Assembly: GCA_905381055.1 (NCBI GenBank)
Contig: CAJPUR010000015.1
Location: forward strand, 19,071-83,070
Direction of reading: 5' to 3'
Length of the DNA stretch: 64,000 nucleotides
From: an uncultured Flavobacteriaceae bacterium
Lineage (GTDB): Bacteria > Bacteroidota > Bacteroidia > Flavobacteriales > Flavobacteriaceae
How positions within the stretch are numbered: the first letter of the stretch is position 1; every line of letters starts with the position of its first letter. The notes below the pieces were generated by a model. That model was not told the origin of the DNA. It saw nothing but the letters and a program-made list of their open reading frames with translations, and made no database searches. A program made the position numbers and the translations under genes. This document shows positions 16,893-25,806 of this stretch, in pieces.

Positions 16893-18281
16893 ATGACCGA
16901 AAAAAAAATAATAGCCAATCTAAAAAAAATTTTAAATCCAAATTCAATTATAACAGGTAATGATTTAAAGCAAAGATTTTATCACATATGGAAGATGAAT
17001 GTCCCTCTTGAAGCAGTTGCAGTTCTTCTTCCCAAGAACACCAAAGAGGTTTCTAAAATTATGCATTTTTGTAATCATAATAATCAAGAAATAATTATAC
17101 ATGGTGGATTGACAAATCTTGTAGGTGGAACTGAAACTAAAAAAAAACAACTAGTTCTTTCTTTAGAAAAAATGAATAACATTGAGGATCTGGATCAGGA
17201 AAGTAGAACTATTACAAGCCAATCTGGAGTTATTATTGAAGATTTGATCAATGCTGCTTCTGAGAAAAATCTTTTATTACCATTGAATTTTGGAGCAAAA
17301 GGTTCAGCTCAAATTGGTGGAGCTATTTCAACAAACGCAGGAGGATTGAGAGTATTTAAATTTGGGATGATACGTCATATGATACTAGGGCTTGAAGTTG
17401 TTCTTCCCGATGGAACAATACTTTCATCAATGAAAAAGATTTTAAAAGACAATTCTGGCTATGACTTAAAACAATTATTTATTGGATCTGAAGGGACCCT
17501 GGGAGTAGTTACAAAAGTTATACTTAGACTTCATGAAAAACCATCCTCTCGGACCTCAGCAATTGCTGGAATTAATGAATATTCAAATGTTATAAAACTA
17601 TTAAAATATCTTGAAAAAGAATTATCAGGTGCACTCTCTGGATTTGAAATAATGTGGAAAAATACTTACGATTTAATGACACTCGAACCATCTATACTTA
17701 AAGCTCCAATTCCCAAAAATTATAAATACTACATTTTCATTGAAACACTTGGAAGTGATATTCAAAATGATTATCAACTTTTAGAGAACTTAATTGAAAA
17801 TGCTCTTGAAAAAAAAATAATTGAAGATGCAGCAATGGCAAGTTCTGACAAAGAACTCAACAATCTTTGGCAAATACGTGAAGATGTTTCGATTTTAGAT
17901 TCAAATTCAAATAATTCTCAACATTTTGACATAAGTATACCAATACCAAAAATTGGAGAAATAATTGATTCTATTTGTATAGAATTAAATAAACTCCAAT
18001 TTGTTGAAAAAATATTCATTTTTGGTCATGTAGCCGATGGTAATATTCATTTCATAATTGGAAAAAAAAACAATTCAATTGAATCAATTGAAAAAATCAA
18101 TAAAATAGTCTATTCTCCACTTAAAGAAAATAATGGTTCTATTTCTGCAGAACATGGAATTGGTCTTCACAAAAAAAAATATCTGAAAACTACTAGAAAT
18201 GATGAAGAAATAAAACTGATGAAAAAATTAAAAAAATTGTTTGATCCCAAAATGATACTCAATCCAAAAAGAATAATTTAG
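16893..18281 (+). CDS. FAD-linked oxidase (GlcD/D-2-hydroxyacid dehydrogenase family)
   Basis: A 462-residue flavoenzyme that oxidises a 2-hydroxyacid such as D-lactate, glycolate or D-2-hydroxyglutarate. The PCMH-type FAD domain spans about 1-215: IIIHGGLTNLVGGTE, LPLNFGAKGSAQIGGAISTNAGG (quoted in part: GSAQIGGAISTNAGG), DNSGYDLKQLFIGSEGTLGVVTK. The C-terminal cap domain carries FGHVADGNIHFIIG and the end motif AEHGIGLHKKKYL. Substrate cannot be fixed from sequence. It stands alone between the tRNA and a convergent TetR gene (8 bases apart); a link to the carboxylase locus beyond is possible but unproven. Confidence 0.88.
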   Translation: MTEKKIIANLKKILNPNSIITGNDLKQRFYHIWKMNVPLEAVAVLLPKNTKEVSKIMHFCNHNNQEIIIHGGLTNLVGGTETKKKQLVLSLEKMNNIEDLDQESRTITSQSGVIIEDLINAASEKNLLLPLNFGAKGSAQIGGAISTNAGGLRVFKFGMIRHMILGLEVVLPDGTILSSMKKILKDNSGYDLKQLFIGSEGTLGVVTKVILRLHEKPSSRTSAIAGINEYSNVIKLLKYLEKELSGALSGFEIMWKNTYDLMTLEPSILKAPIPKNYKYYIFIETLGSDIQNDYQLLENLIENALEKKIIEDAAMASSDKELNNLWQIREDVSILDSNSNNSQHFDISIPIPKIGEIIDSICIELNKLQFVEKIFIFGHVADGNIHFIIGKKNNSIESIEKINKIVYSPLKENNGSISAEHGIGLHKKKYLKTTRNDEEIKLMKKLKKLFDPKMILNPKRII

Positions 18282-18289
18282 GTAAATTT

Positions 18290-18949
18290 TTAAATTTTTG
18301 AATTCATAATTTCAAAATTTGATTCAAAAGACATACCGATACTTTTATAATATTTATCTCCAAAATACTTTTTAAATGCCTTTAAACCTTTAATCGTAAA
18401 AAATGGTAGTAATAAACTCCAAATCATTCTTCCTGCATCTTCTGACTCTTTCTCTCCAAATGTCCTTTGCTGAAAAAACCAATAGTTACTTACCATCCAG
18501 ACTGAAAAAGCTAGGTTATTATATGTCCCAGGAATAGCTTCAGGCTTAAAATTACCAATTTGAATTGAGAAAAGAATTGTGGCTTTATTTTGTTCTACTG
18601 AACTTAACATCATATCTCTGAATTTACTTTTAATTATTGGATGTGATGATAAATGTGTATTCAAAAAAATAAATGAATATTTCTTTTGAAGTTTGTTAAA
18701 TATTTTAATCTCATTATAAATATTCTCAAACGATGGTAAGATTGTTGTTTTTTGCTTCTCATTCTCAAATTCAATCCACATTTGATTTGAAATATATTTC
18801 AACAAAAATTCTTTGTCTTTAAAATGATAAGTTAAATTTCCCCTACTTATTTTTAAATAATTAGCTAACTCTTGAAAGGAAATAGAATTGTATCCATACT
18901 TATTAAAAATCTTAATTGATGTAATGAATATTCTTTCTTTAGTTTTCAT
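18290..18949 (-). CDS. TetR-family transcriptional regulator
   Basis: A 219-residue one-component regulator. The N-terminal helix-turn-helix reads RIFITSIKIFNKYGYNSISF, followed by QELANYLKISRGNLTYHFKDKEFLLKYI, with the GNLTYHFKDKE segment typical of TetR recognition helices. The rest is an all-helical ligand and dimer domain without a recognisable ligand signature. It is divergent from the acyl-CoA carboxylase genes across a 90-base gap with palindromic half-sites and its own -7 box, so autoregulation plus control of the carboxylase operon is the simplest reading. The ligand may be an acyl-CoA. Confidence 0.88.
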   Translation of the reverse strand: MKTKERIFITSIKIFNKYGYNSISFQELANYLKISRGNLTYHFKDKEFLLKYISNQMWIEFENEKQKTTILPSFENIYNEIKIFNKLQKKYSFIFLNTHLSSHPIIKSKFRDMMLSSVEQNKATILFSIQIGNFKPEAIPGTYNNLAFSVWMVSNYWFFQQRTFGEKESEDAGRMIWSLLLPFFTIKGLKAFKKYFGDKYYKSIGMSFESNFEIMNSKI

Positions 18950-18962
18950 ATAAATTTATAAT

Positions 18963-18970
18963 CAAATATA
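18963..18970 (-). promoter_or_regulatory. -7 promoter element of the tetR gene
   Basis: On the minus strand TATATTTG (18970 to 18963) matches the Bacteroidota -7 box and lies 13 bases before the tetR ATG. The palindrome at 18987-19002 overlaps its -33 region. Confidence 0.5.
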
Positions 18971-18986
18971 AAAAAATAATTTGTAT

Positions 18987-19024
18987 TAGTCGAAAACGAC
19001 TATTTTTATTTATATTTACGACTA
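18987..19024. promoter_or_regulatory. Palindromic operator region between tetR and the carboxylase operon
   Basis: TAGTCG-AAAA-CGACTA (18987-19002) is a perfect inverted repeat with six-base arms. A third half-site CGACTA lies at 19019-19024, exactly 22 bases (about two helix turns) beyond the second. The block is between the divergent tetR and carboxyltransferase genes and covers the expected promoter regions of both, so it is a strong candidate TetR-binding site. Confidence 0.68.
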
Positions 19025-19039
19025 AATTTATTTGTAAAA

Positions 19040-20641
19040 ATGTCTACTTTAAAATCAAATGTTCAAATAAACAGCCAAAAAAGTCAAGAAAACAAAAAAA
19101 AGTGGCTCAAAATAATTGAAAAATTAAATGGAAATTATAAAAAAAGTAAATTCGAGGGTAGTTCTAAACAAATTATCAGAGCAAGAGAAAGAAAAAAACT
19201 TTTAGCAAGAGAAAGAATTGAACTTATTCTTGATATTGATAGTCCTTTTATTGAATTGATGCCTCTTTCTGGCATGAATTACGAAAATGGATTTGGACCA
19301 GGAGGAACTAATATTTGTGGAATAGGATTGGTTAATAATAAATTATGTGCCATTAATTCAAACGTTGGAACAAGAAAAGGAGGCTCCGTTGACTTTCCAA
19401 CAGTTAAAAAGAATTCAAGAATGAATCAAATTATTATTGAAAATAAACTACCAACTATTAATCTAGTCGAAAGTGGCGGAGCAAACCTTCAAGATCAGGC
19501 AATGTTATTTAATTTAGTAGGAGAAAGCTTTAGAGAAATAACAAGAAGATCTAAGATTGGTTTGTCGACTGTCTCAATTGTTTTTGGCAATGCTACTGCA
19601 GGCGGAGCATATGTCCCTGGAATGTCAGATTTTAGTATCTTTCAAAAAAAAGCTGCAAATGTCTTCTTAGCTGGACCACCCTTAGTTAAAATGGCAACAA
19701 ATGAAATTTCTACCACGGAAGAACTTGGTGGAGCTGAAATGCACTCAAAAAAATCTGGTGTATCTGACTATTTGGCAGAAAACGAATACGATGGAATTAG
19801 AATTGCTAGAGAAATTATGAAAATAATTAAAATTCCTAAAGCACATTTCATTCCGAAAAAAAAAATAAAACCTCCAAAATTTTCTGAGGAAGAAATTTTA
19901 AATATTATTCCTGTAAATAATAAAATACCATGGGATATAAGAGAATTAATAACTAGAATTATTGATGATTCTGAATTTTCAGAATTTAAAGAACTTTATG
20001 GACCAACTATTGTTACAGGATGGGGAGAATTACACGGATATCCAATTGGAATAATTGCTAATAATGGAGTGATTTTTTCAGAATCCGCAAATAAAGCTAC
20101 TCAATTCATTCAACTTTGTAATCAAAATAATATTCCAATAATATTTCTTCAAAATACAACTGGATTTATTGTTGGAAAGGAATATGAAGAAGGAGGAATA
20201 ATTAAAAATGGGGCGAAACTGATTAATGCAGTTTCAAATAGTAAAGTCCCTTCAATTACAATTATGACAGGCAATTCATATGGTGCAGGCAATTATGGAA
20301 TGAATGGAAGATCATTTGAACCCAGGTTTTTATTTACTTACCCGCATTCAAAAATAGCAGTCATGGGATCTGAACAATTAGCAGGAGTTATGGAAATCAT
20401 AAGAACTTCATCAGCAAAATCACTTGGTAAAAAAATAAATAAGAAAGAAGAAAAAGATTTTAAAAATAAATTAATTTCTGAGGTTGAAAGTAAAGCATCT
20501 GCATATTATTCGACTGATCAAATTTGGGATGACGGAATAATTGATCCAAGAGAAACAAGAAATTATTTAGGTTTTTGTCTAACAGTAGTCTATAATCAAA
20601 AAATAAAGGGATCAAAAAAATATGGAATCTGGAGGCATTAA
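19040..20641 (+). CDS. Acyl-CoA carboxylase, carboxyltransferase (beta) subunit
   Basis: Transfers the carboxyl group from biotin to an acyl-CoA. The 533-residue protein has the two-lobed crotonase-like fold. The N-lobe shows NLVESGGANLQDQAM, FGNATAGGAYVPGMSD and FLAGPPLVKMATNE; the C-lobe shows IIFLQNTTGFIVGKEYE, GAKLINAVSNSKVPSITIM and NSYGAGNYGMNGRSFEPRF, then IWDDGIIDPRETRNYLG. The GGANL, NTTGF and YGMNGR..PRF patterns resemble methylcrotonyl-CoA and geranyl-CoA carboxylases more than propionyl-CoA ones. It is the first gene of an operon with the biotin subunit, opposite a TetR gene with shared operators. Confidence 0.9.
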   Translation: MSTLKSNVQINSQKSQENKKKWLKIIEKLNGNYKKSKFEGSSKQIIRARERKKLLARERIELILDIDSPFIELMPLSGMNYENGFGPGGTNICGIGLVNNKLCAINSNVGTRKGGSVDFPTVKKNSRMNQIIIENKLPTINLVESGGANLQDQAMLFNLVGESFREITRRSKIGLSTVSIVFGNATAGGAYVPGMSDFSIFQKKAANVFLAGPPLVKMATNEISTTEELGGAEMHSKKSGVSDYLAENEYDGIRIAREIMKIIKIPKAHFIPKKKIKPPKFSEEEILNIIPVNNKIPWDIRELITRIIDDSEFSEFKELYGPTIVTGWGELHGYPIGIIANNGVIFSESANKATQFIQLCNQNNIPIIFLQNTTGFIVGKEYEEGGIIKNGAKLINAVSNSKVPSITIMTGNSYGAGNYGMNGRSFEPRFLFTYPHSKIAVMGSEQLAGVMEIIRTSSAKSLGKKINKKEEKDFKNKLISEVESKASAYYSTDQIWDDGIIDPRETRNYLGFCLTVVYNQKIKGSKKYGIWRH

Positions 20642-20665
20642 ATCATCTTGACTAAAAATTATTAT

Positions 20666-22639
20666 ATGAAAGAAATTAATTCAATATTAATTGCCAATAG
20701 AAGTGAAATTGCTTTAAGAATTATTAAAACATGCAAATCACTTGGTATCAAAACTATCTCAATTTATTCTGAGTCAGATAAAGATGCTCTATATGTAATT
20801 AATTCTGATAAAGCTATTTTTATTGGAGATAACAACCCAACTAAATCTTATCTAAACATAAATCTAATAATTGAAATTGCAAAAGAACATAAAGTTGACG
20901 CTATCCACCCAGGATATGGTTTTTTATCCGAAAACTCAAATTTTGCAAAAAAATGCCTTAAAAATGATATAATTTTTATTGGACCAAATCACAAAATAAT
21001 TGAAGATATGGGTTCCAAGTCTAAAGCAAAAAAAATAATGAAATTAATAGGAGTTCCAATAATTGATGGATATAATGGAAAGAATCAGTCAATTAAAAAG
21101 CTCACCGAAGAATCTGAAAAAATTGGATTTCCAATTTTAATAAAACCATCGTCTGGTGGAGGAGGTAAAGGTATGAGAATAATTAATAAAAAAACTGAGT
21201 TAAAGAGGTCTATTTTGAGTGCCCAAAGAGAGGCAAAAAATTCATTTGGATCCTCTGAATTAATTATTGAAAAATACATTCCCAGAGGCAGACATATAGA
21301 ATTTCAAATCCTAGGCGATAAATACGGAAATGGTATACATATTTTTGAAAGAGAGTGTACAATTCAAAGAAGATATCAAAAAATAATTGAAGAAAGTCCA
21401 TCTCCAATAATGGATAATGAGCTCAGATTGAAAATGGGTGAAGAAGCTTTGAAAATTATTAAAAAATTAAATTATGATAATGCTGGAACTATTGAGTTTA
21501 TTTATGATGAAAAAAATAAAAAATATTATTTCTTAGAGGTAAATACAAGACTTCAGGTTGAACATACAGTTTCAGAAATGATTACAGGATTAGATTTAGT
21601 AGAATTACAAATAAAAATAAGTAAAGGTGAAAGATTAAATATTAAACAAGAAAAACTAAAAAAAAACGGATATGCCATTCAATGCCGAATTTATGCTGAA
21701 GATCCAAAAAATAATTTTTTACCTCAAAGTGGAAAAATAATATTTTTCAAAACTCCTGAAATTAATGGATTGAGAGTTGACACTGGAGTTAAATCAAAAT
21801 CTGAAATAAGTATCCATTACGACCCAATGATTGCAAAATTTATAGTTTGGGCAGAAAATAGAAAAATGGCTCATAGCATAATGAAATATACATTAGAAAA
21901 AACAAAATGTCTTGGAATTAAAACTAATTTAAAATTTTTAAAAGAAATTCTAGATAATAAAAATTTTGAAAATGGAGATTACGATATCAACTTCTTAGAT
22001 AGATTAATTTTAAAAAAAAATAAAAATTCAATAAATGAAAAGCCATTAATTGCGGGGATTTTATTTGATTGGATCATAAGAAATAAAAAAAGAAAGATTT
22101 TAAAAAATATTCCCTCTGGATGGAGAAATAATTTTTATAAACCACAAACTCATTATGTGAATTTTAATGATAAATCAATAAAAATATCATATAAATTAAA
22201 TAAAAATGATTTTATTTTTTATTCTCTTAAATTTAAATTCGTTGTAAAAATTATTAAAACCAGTAAAAATAATTTGTGGATCGAATTTGACGGGGTTCAG
22301 GAAAAATTTAAAATATTTAAAAGCAATAATCAATTTTTTATTCACAATATAAAATGTGGAAATATCTCAATGGAAATTCAAGATAGACTTCCTTTGGTTT
22401 CCAAAAATAAATTGAAAGGAACTTATCTTTCACCAATGCCATCGAAAATCATCAAGTTATTAGTTAAAGTTGGTCAAAAAATTGAGGCTAATGAACCTCT
22501 TATAATTTTATCATCCATGAAAATGGAAAATACAATTTTTTCAAATAAAAAGGGATCAGTAGAAGAAATTAGAGTTAAAGAAGGTCAAAATGTAGAAAAG
22601 GATACTTTACTTATTAATATTAATGAAATTGAAAAATAA
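20666..22639 (+). CDS. Acyl-CoA carboxylase, biotin carboxylase and biotin carrier (alpha) subunit
   Basis: ATP-dependent carboxylation of a covalently bound biotin. The 657-residue protein starts KEINSILIANRSEIALRII, typical for the biotin carboxylase domain. ATP-grasp parts include IHPGYGFLSENSNFA, PSSGGGGKGMRI, EKYIPRGRHIEFQILGD, RECTIQRRYQKIIEESPSP and FLEVNTRLQVEHTVSEMITG. The C-terminal biotinyl domain (about 580-657) has the biotin-accepting Lys in SSMKMENTIFS. I chose ATG 20666; a TTG at 20648 would add six residues. It follows the carboxyltransferase after 24 bases. MCC-type substrates are likely from the partner gene, not proven. Confidence 0.92.
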   Translation: MKEINSILIANRSEIALRIIKTCKSLGIKTISIYSESDKDALYVINSDKAIFIGDNNPTKSYLNINLIIEIAKEHKVDAIHPGYGFLSENSNFAKKCLKNDIIFIGPNHKIIEDMGSKSKAKKIMKLIGVPIIDGYNGKNQSIKKLTEESEKIGFPILIKPSSGGGGKGMRIINKKTELKRSILSAQREAKNSFGSSELIIEKYIPRGRHIEFQILGDKYGNGIHIFERECTIQRRYQKIIEESPSPIMDNELRLKMGEEALKIIKKLNYDNAGTIEFIYDEKNKKYYFLEVNTRLQVEHTVSEMITGLDLVELQIKISKGERLNIKQEKLKKNGYAIQCRIYAEDPKNNFLPQSGKIIFFKTPEINGLRVDTGVKSKSEISIHYDPMIAKFIVWAENRKMAHSIMKYTLEKTKCLGIKTNLKFLKEILDNKNFENGDYDINFLDRLILKKNKNSINEKPLIAGILFDWIIRNKKRKILKNIPSGWRNNFYKPQTHYVNFNDKSIKISYKLNKNDFIFYSLKFKFVVKIIKTSKNNLWIEFDGVQEKFKIFKSNNQFFIHNIKCGNISMEIQDRLPLVSKNKLKGTYLSPMPSKIIKLLVKVGQKIEANEPLIILSSMKMENTIFSNKKGSVEEIRVKEGQNVEKDTLLININEIEK

Positions 22640-22667
22640 AATACCCTAATAAAGTATTGAAATATTT

Positions 22668-24044
22668 CTAACCAATTTTTTTACTTATTACAGATAATAA
22701 ATTATTAAGCGGATATGATGACTGCACTCTTTTGTCAAGATCCTTTAAAATAAATTCTTTCGACACTAATTCATTTTTCCCAATAATTATTACATAGGGA
22801 ATATTTTTCTTATTTGCATAAGACAATTGATTATTTATTCTTACAAAATCAGGATAAAACTCTGTTCTAATTTCTTTATCTCTTAAATTCCTTAATATAT
22901 CAAAACAAATTTTCTCAGTTTCATTACCAAAATTAGCAATTAAAACTTGTGTTGTAATATTTGTAAGTTCAGGAAAAACTCCTAATTCATTCATTAATAA
23001 ATAAATCCGATCAAATCCGAAAGAAACGCCTACACCACTCATGTTTTTTAAACCAAAAGTACTAGTTAAGTCGTCATATCTTCCTCCACCCCCAATTGAT
23101 CCAATACCGTCATTTTTAGTGTAAGAAATTTCAAAAATAGAACCAGTGTAATAATCAAGACCTCTGGCTAGAGTCAAATCAAATTCAATTTTAAAATTAT
23201 CTGATGATTGAATAAAATCATTATTTAATATTTGATTAATGTCATTAAGACCATTGTTTTCAGTAAAAGAAGTACCTAAAAATTCTGAAATACTTTTAAG
23301 TTTAAATTCATTACTACCCTCAAGATTTAATAAATATTTTAAGTCTGAAAGTTTTGAAGTAGAAATATCTTCTTTTCTCAAAAGATCAATAATTCCTTTT
23401 GAGCCAATTTTATCAAACTTATCTAAGATAGTTGTAAAGTTCTTGAAATTATTTTTAAAACCAATTTTTTTAGAAATATCATAAAGAATTTTTCTATGAT
23501 TAATTTTAATTGTTATATGTTTTAGATCTAACTTATTAAAGACTTCAGCACATAATAAAATCAAATCAACTTCCAAAAAAAGTGAATCACTTCCAATAAT
23601 ATCAGCATCACATTGAAGAAACTCTTGAAATCTTCCATACTGTGGTCTATCTGCCCTCCAAACTGGCTGAATCTGATACCTTTTAAAAGGAAAGTTTATT
23701 GCGTTTTGATTTTTTGAAACATATCTAGCAAAAGGAATTGTTAGGTCATACCTTAAGGCCTTTTCTGAAATAGATTTAGAAAATTGAGAAATATTATTTG
23801 ATTTTAATGACCTTATATCAGCTTTTTTTAATTTTTCTCCAGAATTTAAAATTTTAAAAATAAGCCTATCCCCTTCTTCGCTGTAGTTACCTCTTAAAAT
23901 TTCTAATTTTTCAAATGAAGGAGTTTCAATTGGTTCAAATCCGAATTTTTCATAGGATAATTTTATTTTTTCTTTCATATAGTTTCTCCTTGAAACTTCT
24001 GTAGGAGAAAAATCTCTAGTTCCCTTAGGTAATATTGGTTTCAT
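22668..24044 (-). CDS. hisS: Histidine--tRNA ligase
   Basis: Class II aminoacyl-tRNA synthetase that charges tRNA-His. The 458-residue protein begins KPILPKGTRDFSPTEVSRR. Motif 2 region reads FKRYQIQPVWRADRPQYGRFQEFLQCD (quoted in part: PVWRADRPQYGRFQEF), and the histidine-specific loops are LARGLDYYTGSIFEI and GGGGRYDDL. Motif 3 is GVSFGFDRI, and a C-terminal anticodon-binding domain starts near TQVLIANFGNE. It lies 44 bases downstream of DUF6495 at the end of the rpsF operon. Confidence 0.95.
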   Translation of the reverse strand: MKPILPKGTRDFSPTEVSRRNYMKEKIKLSYEKFGFEPIETPSFEKLEILRGNYSEEGDRLIFKILNSGEKLKKADIRSLKSNNISQFSKSISEKALRYDLTIPFARYVSKNQNAINFPFKRYQIQPVWRADRPQYGRFQEFLQCDADIIGSDSLFLEVDLILLCAEVFNKLDLKHITIKINHRKILYDISKKIGFKNNFKNFTTILDKFDKIGSKGIIDLLRKEDISTSKLSDLKYLLNLEGSNEFKLKSISEFLGTSFTENNGLNDINQILNNDFIQSSDNFKIEFDLTLARGLDYYTGSIFEISYTKNDGIGSIGGGGRYDDLTSTFGLKNMSGVGVSFGFDRIYLLMNELGVFPELTNITTQVLIANFGNETEKICFDILRNLRDKEIRTEFYPDFVRINNQLSYANKKNIPYVIIIGKNELVSKEFILKDLDKRVQSSYPLNNLLSVISKKIG

Positions 24045-24088
24045 TTGTAAAAGTAAATTCTAATACAAATATGATATATTTAGAATGT

Positions 24089-24559
24089 TTATGAAAGAAA
24101 ACCTTTAATACTTTTATATAATTTACCAGAATCTAAATTTGCTCCCTTAAGTATTAAATTAAAAATTTCATGTTTTCTATTTTTAAAATGCTTTTTTTTT
24201 GATTTTAGTATTTCGAAATCATCACTAAAAAAATCTGATCCAATTGATCTCCAAACATTATTTATTCTGAAATCTAAATCATTCTTTTTTAACTTTAAAA
24301 CAATTGCTTCCATAAATTTTTTACCACAATAAAACAAAAATAATTGATTTTTACTTGTATGAATTAAATAATTTTCCTTAGACAAAATATCATCCCATAC
24401 CAAATCACTAAATTTGTCTAAAAGAATATCAATCTGCGGTTTATTTTTAATTTTCATTTCACTCCATTTCAATTTGTCTATGGAATGTGAAGCAAGAAAT
24501 TTAGAAAATTCAAAATTTAATGAATCAAACTGCTCTTTAGTTAATCGTGAATATTTCAT
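24089..24559 (-). CDS. DUF6495 family protein
   Basis: A soluble protein of 156 residues from the preferred ATG at 24559 (MKYSRLTKEQFDSLNFEF); a further upstream start would add ten residues. KYSRLTKEQF, a Glu/Leu-rich helix and the FSDLVWDDILSKENYLIHTS stretch identify DUF6495, found in flavobacteria. Function unknown. It lies between rplI (48 bases) and hisS (44 bases) and is probably cotranscribed with the ribosomal protein genes. Confidence 0.82.
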   Translation of the reverse strand: MKYSRLTKEQFDSLNFEFSKFLASHSIDKLKWSEMKIKNKPQIDILLDKFSDLVWDDILSKENYLIHTSKNQLFLFYCGKKFMEAIVLKLKKNDLDFRINNVWRSIGSDFFSDDFEILKSKKKHFKNRKHEIFNLILKGANLDSGKLYKSIKGFLS

Positions 24560-24606
24560 TAAAAACCCTACTGAAAGTTTTGGGATCAATTAGTAATTCT
24601 TTAGGA

Positions 24607-25053
24607 TTACTCAGAGATGATTTCAAAGTTATGATTAAATATTACTTCACGGTGAAGCCTAATACTAGCCTCATATTTACCCAATCTTTTAATAGTTCTA
24701 CCAGGAAGTGAAATTTGATTTTTTTCAATTTCAAAACCATCGTTTTTTAATACTTTTGAAAAATCGGATGCATTTACTGAACCAAATAATTTATCCCCTG
24801 CACCAACTTTAGCTTTGATTTTTATTTCAGTTTTTAAAATTTTCTTTGCTAAAGAATTTGCACTATCAATTATTTTCTTTTCCTTAAAAGCTTTCTGCTT
24901 AATGTTTTCAGATAATATTTTTTTCGCAGAGCTTGTTGCTAAAATAGCTTTACCTTGAGGTATAAGGAAATTTCTACCATAACCATTTTTTACATCTACA
25001 ATATCATCCTTGAAACCAAGATTTAAAACATCTTCTTTTAATATAATCTCCAT
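24607..25053 (-). CDS. rplI: 50S ribosomal protein L9
   Basis: A 148-residue 23S rRNA-binding protein that bridges the L1 stalk. The N-terminal domain reads MEIILKEDVLNLGFKDDIVDVKNGYGRNFLIPQG, of which LGFKDDIVDVKNGYGRNFLI is the classical signature. A long Lys/Ala-rich connecting helix follows, then the C-terminal domain with GAGDKLFGSVNASDFSKVL. It follows rpsR after 8 bases. Confidence 0.97.
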   Translation of the reverse strand: MEIILKEDVLNLGFKDDIVDVKNGYGRNFLIPQGKAILATSSAKKILSENIKQKAFKEKKIIDSANSLAKKILKTEIKIKAKVGAGDKLFGSVNASDFSKVLKNDGFEIEKNQISLPGRTIKRLGKYEASIRLHREVIFNHNFEIISE

Positions 25054-25061
25054 TTTAATTT

Positions 25062-25358
25062 TTATTTTAATAAATCCCCAACGTAAGGTAAAATCGCAAG
25101 ATGTCTAGCTCTTTTGACGGCAACAGATACTTTCCTCTGATACTTTAAAGAAGTACCAGTTAATCTTCTTGGTAAAATTTTACCTTGTTCATTTATAAAT
25201 TTTAGTAAAAAATCCGAATCCTTGTAATCAATATATTTAATCCCTGAACGCTTAAATCGACAATATTTCTTTTTGTTGTTAGTCTCAATGTTTAAAGGGG
25301 TTAGATATCTTATCTCTCCTTCCTTAACTCCCTTGTTCTGATCTTCAATTTGTGACAT
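25062..25358 (-). CDS. rpsR: 30S ribosomal protein S18
   Basis: A 98-residue partner of S6 on the platform of the small subunit. The core shows [24 protein letters not shown], partly quoted, then the typical [20 protein letters not shown] motif and the basic [19 protein letters not shown] end. It has an N-terminal extension of about 30 residues rich in Glu and Lys compared with E. coli, as is usual in flavobacteria. It lies between rpsF and rplI with short gaps. Confidence 0.97.
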   Translation of the reverse strand: MSQIEDQNKGVKEGEIRYLTPLNIETNNKKKYCRFKRSGIKYIDYKDSDFLLKFINEQGKILPRRLTGTSLKYQRKVSVAVKRARHLAILPYVGDLLK

Positions 25359-25363
25359 AATGG

Positions 25364-25702
25364 TTAAGATTTAATTTTATTTTTTTTTCTTCTTTTTTCT
25401 GCCCAAGCAATAGCATCTTTATCAAGACTTACTGTGAGAAATCTCATTATTCTTTCATCTCTTTTTAATTCAATCTCTAAAGAAGAAATATTTTCTCCTT
25501 TAGAAGTAAATTCAAAAAGATGATAAAATCCACTTTTTTTGTTTTGAATTGAATAAGCGAGCTTTTTAAGACCCCAATCTTCTTTACTGATGATCTTACT
25601 TCCTTTGGATTTTAAAAAATCCTCTATTTTTTTTACTGTTTCCTTTATCTGCTTTTCAGATAAAACGGGATTTAAAATGAAAACAGTTTCGTAATGATTC
25701 AT
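25364..25702 (-). CDS. rpsF: 30S ribosomal protein S6
   Basis: A 112-residue protein that starts [20 protein letters not shown], the standard S6 N-terminus, with [23 protein letters not shown] in the centre and [14 protein letters not shown] near the C-terminus. It leads the rpsF-rpsR-rplI operon, with a clear promoter at 25723-25753 and a leader of only about 15 bases, which leaves no room for the long S6:S18-binding leader known in other bacteria. Confidence 0.97.
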   Translation of the reverse strand: MNHYETVFILNPVLSEKQIKETVKKIEDFLKSKGSKIISKEDWGLKKLAYSIQNKKSGFYHLFEFTSKGENISSLEIELKRDERIMRFLTVSLDKDAIAWAEKRRKKNKIKS

Positions 25703-25722
25703 AAATTCACGTTTTAGGATTG

Positions 25723-25753
25723 CAAAAATACACTAAACACCTTAACAATTCAA
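25723..25753 (-). promoter_or_regulatory. Bacteroidota-type promoter of the rpsF operon
   Basis: On the minus strand TTG (25753-25751), a 20-base spacer and TATTTTTG (25730-25723) match TTG-N19/20-TAnnTTTG. The start of transcription would be around 25717, about 15 bases before the rpsF ATG. Confidence 0.65.
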
Positions 25754-25806
25754 AATTTGAGGTTTTTTTTTTATTTATTAGTATCAATTTTTCAAAAATT
25801 ATTTTT

